From Omphiscola glabra (taxonomy: Eukaryota; Mollusca; Gastropoda; Lymnaeidae): a DNA stretch of 64,000 bases. The stretch is taken from assembly GCA_964017045.1 (NCBI GenBank), contig OZ024809.1, positions 3,460,512-3,524,511 of the forward strand, given 5' to 3'. Made by a program: the position numbers and the translations under genes. The notes under the pieces were generated by a model. It was not told the DNA's origin, ran no database searches, and saw only the letters and a program-made list of their open reading frames with translations. Of the stretch, positions 56,606-64,000 are shown one piece after another; position 1 is the first letter of the stretch, and every line of letters starts with the position of its first letter.

Positions 56606-58744
56606 ATACTGATGGCAGTCCCATGAGAAACCAAAGCTTCCTACTGCCTAATTAACTAATTATAAAAGTATTGGACTGCGATAAAGCTTTAAAATAGATT
56701 AATTAGACACGAACAGTCTGTGTCAATATAACAATATATGTTAAGCTTTAATAATGATTTTACATTAAACATAAGTTCTGTTCTGGTTCTGGTAGGGCAC
56801 GTTGCTGCATCCATATACTGGCATATGTGCAACGGTTGGGTGGGGATATATATATCGTACCTAAAAAAAAAAAAAAGAGAAAAAATAGGAGTGGGCGCAA
56901 AAACCGCAGACAGAAAAAAAGAATGGAAAGGAAGTGACTTGAAGTAAAATGTAAAAACCCAATCAGGAAAAAGACAAGGCAGCTATGTAAAATTGTGGAT
57001 TTGGTTTATCCCGTATGGAGTCAAGGTACCAAATCTTGTTATGAATTCATTCTCCACAAAGATCCCATCCGGTGTGGTACGAGTAAACCCGGTACAGTAT
57101 AACAGTAAATGCGATGTCTAAAATGCCATCGCCATCATGGTCAGTGCTATTGAACTGTTTGGAGGCCTCTCTTCTATAACATAAATAACAAAAATTATTA
57201 AAGCTTAACATGTCTTGTTATATTCGTGTCTAATTAACCTACTGCCTAATGATGGTAAATGAAGATAAGTTAAGGAAGGCGTACTTAAACGATTGAGAAG
57301 CACTGCTCGCTCCCCCATCTGAACATCTCTTTCACATCAAGTAACTATTACGTCTCGGCCCCTTGGGAGCACAGATCGGCCGGGGGGGGGCAGGGGCGGC
57401 AGAATCCTTCAGATTGTAGTCAGGCGTTCAACAACCCCCCTCCCCACTCCCCGATACGGACCATAAAGCGACAATCTCGGCCGCTGATCTCTCCATCCCT
57501 CCTAATGAGCCCATAAACTGCCTTCTTGGCCATGAGATGGCCACCGGGCACAACCCGGGGGGTCAGTACCTCGTCATTATGGTGACCCTCATCAGCTGTC
57601 GAATGGCGTTTCTACGTGTTATCACTTACCTTTGTCGGTTCGGTCGTTACGGTTAACTCCCCTAAGCGATAGGGGCCGTAAATTGTTTTTTGTTGTTGTT
57701 TTGTTACGTCTCAGATAGCGCACAAAGGTCATTATTTATAGGCTAAAATTCTAATGGTAAATTGACTATGAGCATCAAGTTTGAGAATGGCATTCGTTAA
57801 AGTCCCTGGATTTATGATAAAACTTGAAAGGGGTAGGGGGTAGTATGTCATTTTTGTTATAATATAGTGTAATATGAATATGGGGTGTGGGTCGAGAGCA
57901 ATGTAATATAAACAATTTATTATTATTATTATTTTTTTTTAAATTCTTATTTTTTGAAACATTTCAGCTCTTCAAATTTACGAAAGTAGCCTCGGTTCTA
58001 GATTCTTTAACAACTAAAAATGTTGTGGATAAACTAATTGGAAAAAAAAAAATTAAAATCTTGGATTTTTTATTGTTTCAATTTGCTTTGGACTATATTC
58101 GGCTCGTGAAAAAAGAAAAGCCGCCATTGGAAGCAGAGACAAAGTCCTTCCGCGGCCCTAGCTGCGTGAGTCGGTTCAAAACTTGTTTTGTTTGTTGTTC
58201 AAGTGCTCGAGACAACGAATGAAAATACAACACAACAATTGCATGTTTCTGTTTTGTATGTGAATCTCGGACACCTCCGGGTTTTAGATAAAAATAAAAA
58301 TTGGAATTTCATCGTATTCGTTCAAATAAAGCTTTCAATGGTAGTTGGCATAGTTGGTCATCCCCCAACTATCCCCCAGCCCCCACTCCCCCCATCCAAC
58401 CAGCCCCTCCGAAATCCCCTCCCGCCCACCCATCCCCAGTATCCAATTGACCCTCGACCCGACACTTAAAGAGCGCCATCACGTCTCTCGCCATAAATGT
58501 GTCAGACGAGTAGAGCGTCAAAGCGAGTTGTGGAGCTGAACTAAACACTAGACCCGTCTCATCTTCCATTCATAAATATATGACCAGGGGAGAAGGTCCG
58601 GCCGTCGGACAATGGGGGATAATTTAGTGAACGTACACACCCACCGACTTTATGACCTGCAACTGTTGGTCCCACCGACAAGAGGATACGATGGAACACA
58701 CACTAGTGTAGGTCCATTACCGACAATACCCACCGATTTGATGA
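56606..58744. other. Unassigned region
   Basis: Contains mixed AT-rich and C/G-rich patches (57370-57450, 58355-58440). ORF 57887-58222 (111 aa) has a hydrophobic low-complexity start and no family match. No exon set could be assembled. Confidence 0.4.
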
Positions 58745-58759
58745 CCTTCAGGTACATCA

Positions 58760-58905
58760 GTCACACCACTGACTAGCGGCCAGCAGTACTCTGCAGCAGT
58801 CACATGACTGACTAGCGGCCAGAAGTACTCTGCAGCAGTCACACCACTGATCAGCGGTACTCTGCAGCAGTCACACCACTGACCAGCGGTACTCTGCATT
58901 TTGAT
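58760..58905. repeat. ~33-45-bp tandem repeat
   Basis: Four units around CAGCAGTCACACCACTGACC and AGCGGTACTCTG. Confidence 0.8.
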
Positions 58906-59545
58906 CATCAGAATATAATCAAGAAATGGTGTTTTGAAGAATGTTTATTATTTATGTCGCCATCTTCATCTAACGTTGTTCTCTGGTTAAACTACCCACA
59001 GACTGGTTTAGGTTGACGCCAGGGTCGTCTTAACGACATTGGAGACCTAGTGCACTGGGCACTGGGGTCACCTCTCATAGCTTTAAGGTCTTCTTAACAG
59101 TAGGGGGTACCCTTGGACAAATGAACGTACTGCCCCTCCCCCTCTTTTCCGCAAGTAATTTTAGGTTATGGGTAAAACTTTATATACAACGGTGTAGCTA
59201 ACCGTTGTGCCACCTGGGGCGCCCCTTGAATTAGCCACCCTCACCCTCGCATAAAATGAAACTTTGATCACAGGAGATTTTGGGGCGGGGGGATCATTGA
59301 GCGACTGCCACTGACATTTAGACAACAAACGCCATCATTATAAGGGCCTATATGAGCGGGGGTGCAGGATCCCGGGTGGGCGGGGGTGTCCCTATGTTGT
59401 CAACCAATATATCTGAATCTGCATATATTTTGTCATAAGGCTTGAAATGAGTTTAAAAAATGGTTCCCATCCCAATCCCTTTTGACCCCAGGGATCTTTT
59501 TGTTTTCCATGGACCACGATGGGGGTATTGGGGTTTGATTCAGGG
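58906..59545. other. Unassigned, transposon-like fragments
   Basis: The CGGTGTAGCTAACCGTTGTG / CCACCTGGGGCGCCCC piece near 59190-59225 resembles the GGCGTAGCTA MITE family. No gene. Confidence 0.35.
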
Positions 59546-59682
59546 AAACAACAAACACAACACACACAACAAACACAACAAACACAACAAACACAACAAA
59601 CACAACAAACACAACAAACACAACAAACACAACAAACACAACAAACACAACAAACACAAAAAACACAACAAACACAACAAAC
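59546..59682. repeat. 9-bp ACAACAAAC array
   Basis: About 14 units. Gives NKH/QQT plus ORFs and VVF minus ORFs without coding meaning. Confidence 0.9.
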
Positions 59683-60059
59683 GGGCCCTCAGAATCACTT
59701 TACAGCACTGTTCCTAATTGGCTGTGGAAGGAGGGTTTTCTCCCCCTTCGGGCTCCTGATGTAGAATATTCAAAATTATCATTTCCATGTTTGGAAACCT
59801 TTAAAAAAAAAAAAATTCGTTAAGTATCACACGACAAATGAATTTCTAGCAAAACGTTTTAAATGCATTGATATTTATTTTAAAAGAAAAAAGAAAAGAA
59901 AAGAAAGAAAGAAAGGAAAAACTATTTCAAAGGGAGATAACTACTGTGAAAACCTTCCAAAAACTGCGGCGTTAAACACATAGGGAGGAGAAGAATAACA
60001 TCCCCCACTCCCCCCTCCTGCTAAACTCCCACACTCCCCCCTCCTGCTAACACCCACAC

Positions 60060-60440
60060 TCTCCCCCTCCTGCTCAACATCCCCTCCCCCCAACCAAACC
60101 GTCAACGGCATGAATCGACCTCCGTCCTTCTGGCCGCCCGTTCCGCCTTTCATGTTGCGCACGCCCAGGTAAAGACCGCCACAAAACTAGCGACGGAGGG
60201 GCGCACACCGAGAAAAACACCAACCACCGGTGCACCGCCAGGGGTCCGCTTTCAGCCAATCGGGCAGCGCTTCACCCCCGTCCTTCGGCCGTCTCCGCCG
60301 CCCCGACGGAGTCACCCGAGTGTCGCGGGTCCCGAGAGCGTGTGAGAGTATCTTCCCCCCTTAATCTCCAGCCGCCAGTGTTGCAGAAGTCGACGTTTTC
60401 GGGGGGCTCAGTAGCAGACCACTGCGCTCCACGGTCGTAC
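60060..60440. promoter_or_regulatory. GC/CpG-rich patch with CCAAT box, possible promoter
   Basis: In an otherwise AT-rich window this ~380 bp is GC-rich with many CpG dinucleotides. A classic CAGCCAATCGG CCAAT box lies at 60253-60263. A C-rich short repeat (CCCCTCCTGCTAAACTCCCA) precedes it at 59998-60078. No first exon with a convincing donor was identified, so promoter activity and direction are inference. Confidence 0.35.
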
Positions 60441-61640
60441 CTGAGACTTTTGGATTTACATTTTGCAGTCGTAAATTTGTTTTGATTTTTCAAGACTTTT
60501 TGAGATTTATTTTTTCGCTCTCCTCTCCCTCACCCAAAGCGTGCTGGCGGAGCGCAAGATTTCCCGATTTGGATATTACCATTCTCAATCACGTATGTAG
60601 CTTTGTGTCTAGTCTGTATATTCGTCTTTACAAAAATATAACCAGAATATAACTTTGTGTAAAGTCATGTAGAATTGATATTTTTAAATTGATATTAGCA
60701 AACAACTAAAAACTTAACTCAAAATAAAAATAACAAACTTTTGGAAAACTTGACCCAAACCTGCTTATTCCCCTTTTTTTTATTTTTTATTTCTCAAAAA
60801 AAAAAACAACCTACAGTTTAAAATTCTGCCTAGGTTGTATTACGGAATTCCGAGACGTAGCTTTTGTACTTGCGGCATAATGGCTTACCGCTACACACAC
60901 ATATTTCATTACGAGTTGTTCGACGCCTCTTTTGAACCTCGGCACCCCTTCGGGTGATGCTAAAACTCTTAATCCAATGATTACACTAGTTATTCGACTC
61001 GTGACCTGAATGATGGCTCTTTCTAAAAGAAAAAAAAAATTGTTGCAAAGCTGTAGGTAAAGCATGGCTTGGCCCATTGTTTAACGATATCCGCCCCTGA
61101 ATCAAAGTGTTTTTTTTTCTTCTCCTTACAGTTTTTTTTGTTGTTTTTTGTGTGTTGTTTCTTCGAATATAGAATTTACGCCTCGAGTTGTCTTAAGAAA
61201 TAATCTCTAAATGAAAGGATTCTGTCCCATGATATGAGTTCAACAAAACAAGGCCCCAGATTTTATTGGTAGAATTATTTATTTTTTTCTGAAAAAAAAG
61301 AGCATGATCATTTTTGTGTTTTGAACCATATTCGTCACAGTGTGTTGCTCAATCTTAGAAACTTTATACAAACATAATAAGTCTGTTCTTTGTTGCGTTA
61401 AGAGTTTGTTTGTTGGTATTTTAAAGCAACTAATTAGTGTTTGTAATGACGTGATTTTTGTTGGTTGAAACAACCAAACGTGGTGTGTGTGGGGGGGGGG
61501 GGGCAGGGGGTAGAGGTCAATGACAACTGAGTAAGGGGTAAAATTGAACACCAGATGGTTAATAAATTGGCGCCCCGGCTGATACCCAAGAGTGGTCGGT
61601 ATCCATCTCCTTATCTCCATTATATTTAATAGTGAATCCA
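60441..61640. other. Unassigned region
   Basis: AT-rich, with a G run at 61490-61503. The minus ORF 61279-61641 lacks a recognisable domain. Confidence 0.35.
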
Positions 61641-61720
61641 TGTCCTCTAGAAAAGATATCCATCATGTCAACCAGAGATAAGATATCCATGTCCACTAGA
61701 GATAAGATATCCATGTCCAT
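61638..61720. repeat. 24-bp tandem repeat, ~3 copies
   Basis: Unit AGAGATAAGATATCCATGTC plus CACT. Confidence 0.8.
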
Positions 61721-62071
61721 TTAAACTACCGAGTGCAATATCTTATCATGTCCACCGTATTTAGATAACAATGGTTTATTAAGTACACACATGAAAACAA
61801 CACAAGAAGACGTTCCTTTTGTTACACCATATTTATTAGTCGCTTATCGGCATACTGTTATCATGGTATATAAACACTATTGAAAACACAACATATAACA
61901 ACTCATAAACCCACCATACCGGTGTTTTATATTAGTATATAGATAAACCTGTAACAGCATGTTATATTTAAGGCCACGGGTTGGCAAACTACGGCACGCG
62001 TGCCAGAAGTTGCTCGCAAAACGATTTTTTAATGACACGCGGAAGACCAAAAAATAATAAGTCACTAAAAA

Positions 62072-62300
62072 TTAATGATGATTGGTCTTTTGATGATGAT
62101 TGGTCTTATGATGATGATTGGTCTTATGATGATGATTGGTCATATGATGATGATTGGTCTTATGATGATGATTGGTCTTATGATGATGACTGGTCTTACG
62201 ATGATGATTGGTCTTATGATGATGACTGGTCTTACGATGATGATTGGTCTTATGATGATGACTGGTCATACGATGATGCTTGGTCTTATGATGATGATTG
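62072..62300. repeat. 18-bp GATGATGATTGGTCTTAT minisatellite
   Basis: About 13 units of six codons, open on both strands (DDWSYD plus, KTNHHH minus). It begins ~90 bp after GGGTTGGCAAACTACGGCAC (61978-61997), which looks like a hAT-type terminus. Confidence 0.9.
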
Positions 62301-63270
62301 AATACTTGTATAGCACGTGTGCCCATGCCATTATAGCTCACATCGCTCTGATGTCCTAAAATGTATTTAACGTAAAAAGTGTTTAACTGTTTTCATATCA
62401 AGTACAAAGCAGACTTTTAGCTTGTTGGCACGTTCACTAAATTAGAATGTCTTCCGTAACACAATGCAACCAAAGGGCTTCTCACCTCTGTTTAAAAAAC
62501 ATAACAACTAATCACAATATTTTACAAATTATGGCCGATCTTAAACGTCATTACCGTCATATATATCCAAATTTATATCACTTTAGATGTGCGCCCATTC
62601 ACGGCACGTCTTGGTGTGCGCCACTGACATTGAAAATGTGAGAATTTCGTCTTGAGTTTTTGTTCAGTAAAATATGAATATTGAATCCAAACAAACGCTT
62701 CTTCGTTAGTACTCGCCTGTTTCCGTAATTTTAGAATCGGAAATTCAAAACGCTCCCTCCTGTATTGGTGAATGTTTACTTCCGGTTACAATAGTGTTAC
62801 AAGAGTACACCGCTCAAATTGTCAAGTTTAAAAAAAAATGCTTAATCATTTTATGATATTTTAAATAGAACAATATGTCGCGGAGAAATAATCCGCTATT
62901 TTTATATCAATAAAAATATACCCGATGTTTATGTATTTTTAGAATCGGAAATTCAAAACGTGCAGATATGCAGGCGTCATGTTATTATCGCAATGATTTA
63001 ATTCTTCAAATTTGACTCAAGTTGAAATCTCAGAAATAAATAGTCACGTAAATTTTTTTTTTATCTTTTCCTCACACAAAATATGTGATACGTTCAAATA
63101 TTTGGTAAACCAGAGTAGCTTGCCCGTGGTTGCCGCCTATTTGGATTGGCTCCAAAATAATGTTTGTCGTTTCTAAACTCGATTCCAGCAAGTTAAGTAG
63201 GGTTAATTGACACAGACCCGGCAATACAGTTTTAAAAATAAAATTTATACTTTTAACTCTGAATAATTTC
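62301..63270. other. Unassigned region
   Basis: TTTTAGAATCGGAAATTCAA occurs twice (near 62731 and 62938), probably a dispersed-element piece. No gene supported. Confidence 0.4.
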
Positions 63271-63275
63271 TCTAC

Positions 63276-63352
63276 TCTCAATTCGCGATGACGTCATCCG
63301 ATCCATGTTTTTTCCCCTCTCAATTCGCGATGATGTCATCCGATCCATGTTG
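63276..63352. promoter_or_regulatory. Duplicated 39-bp motif with CRE-like TGACGTCA
   Basis: Two direct copies of CTCAATTCGCGATGACGTCA plus TCCGATCCATGTT. The first carries the perfect cAMP-response element palindrome TGACGTCA; the second has TGATGTCA. No transcription start is known nearby. Confidence 0.4.
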
Positions 63353-64000
63353 ACTTAGTTAAACAATGACAACCACAAATCATATGAAAGCGGAAAGGAT
63401 ACGCATCAACCCAATATGCTCTTTTCTCTCCGAAAAAATACGTTTTTTTCTCCGTGAGCGTACCCCATAGCCCGGAGATGTTTAATAGTACCGGTAATAC
63501 AAAATGAGCGCTGCCTAAACTGAGAAAAAAAGATCTATGTTGATTTGAAAAAAAAAAGGATTTTGAAAACCTTATACGTGTAATTATATTATCATATGGA
63601 AAACGGAAGAATATGGACCAATTTTCAACAAGATGGCAGCGGCCTTGTTATTTCTAGATCCGGTCTTATGAAACTCATCAATGGGCCTAGTAGCGTCTAG
63701 TGGGCTCCTCACGGCGCAAGGCTGTCTTTTATTATTTAAAGTTAGTTGCCATGTAGTAATGGATGAGGAAAATATTATGAGAAATATGATGTTTTCAGAA
63801 AGAAATGATATTTTGAGTAAAAAATTGATCTTATTAGACTTAAAGAACAACCCCCCCCCCACACGAAAAACCCGTAATGCAGAATTATAGAATCAGAAGG
63901 AGGTTAGTTATTTATAGAACTTTCTGTGCATTTTCAGTAGTAATATGTATTCTATAACAGAGTCGTATGTTCAGACACCTATAACAGTGTCGTATGTTCA
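63353..64000. other. Window end, no supported feature
   Basis: AT-rich. A two-copy AGTCGTATGTTCAGACACCT/TATAACAG motif lies at 63954-64000 and may be the start of another array cut by the window edge. Confidence 0.4.

Noticed and set aside
61972..62640. hAT element with transposase-like ORF at 62447-62641
   Set aside because: GGGTTGGCAAACTACGGCAC resembles a hAT terminus, but no inverted partner end or TSD was found and the ORF match is too weak.

Overview
The window is eukaryotic, intron-rich, AT-rich genomic DNA from an invertebrate. The density of minisatellites, the RTE- and CR1/L2-like LINE remnants, the many hAT-type DNA transposon footprints and a degenerate TTAGGG patch all fit a mollusc, perhaps a gastropod, but that placement is inference. 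There is no prokaryotic gene organisation. Almost every long open frame is a shadow of a tandem repeat.

One real protein-coding gene can be reconstructed by eye on the + strand between about 1364 and 27255. Twelve small exons (35-152 nt) join with fully compatible phases into 957 nt (318 codons plus stop), followed by an AATAAA signal. The 5' part of the gene lies outside the window. From memory of the family, the predicted protein matches the C-terminal region of glutamine-rich protein 2 (QRICH2)-type, DUF4795-containing proteins: a coiled-coil segment, a CLSCDR motif, a PRPMGGGYT motif and a GCDGRLYK motif. In vertebrates QRICH2 is a sperm-flagellum protein. About 40-45 residues expected between exons 2 and 3 were not found.

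Nearly every intron of this gene is filled with a different minisatellite. Several arrays are built from the splice junctions themselves. The arrays after 2489, 22861 and 24489 repeat the 5' splice site together with the last exon bases. The array before 17103 repeats the 3' splice site together with the first ~20 bases of the exon. This splice-junction-seeded expansion is the most unusual thing in the window.

Layout: 1-2690, exons 1-2 and their arrays. 2690-8960, a giant intron with a dispersed repeat, several arrays, a 5'-truncated RTE LINE (4311-5937, exact TSD) and a 2.4-kb 20/40-bp array. 8961-27255, exons 3-12 with arrays, three hAT-type insertions, a CR1/L2-like fragment and a solo LTR. 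27255-28745, arrays and a minus-strand CR1/L2-like LINE 3' end. 28745-35345, a 6.6-kb AT-rich ~42-bp satellite with ~1.4-kb higher-order structure. 36728-38005, a 60-bp array. 38000-42100, LINE, SINE-like and mariner/Tigger-like remnants. 42122-45726, a 3.6-kb hAT element (exact 8-bp TSD) holding a MITE and a chimeric RTE/other-LINE fragment. 46376-50125, CA-rich repeats and a 3.3-kb 24-bp array. 52020-54040, 23-bp and 39-bp arrays. 54000-64000, a repeat mosaic with a GC/CpG-rich patch near 60.1-60.45 kb and a duplicated CRE-like motif near 63.3 kb. No second gene could be supported.
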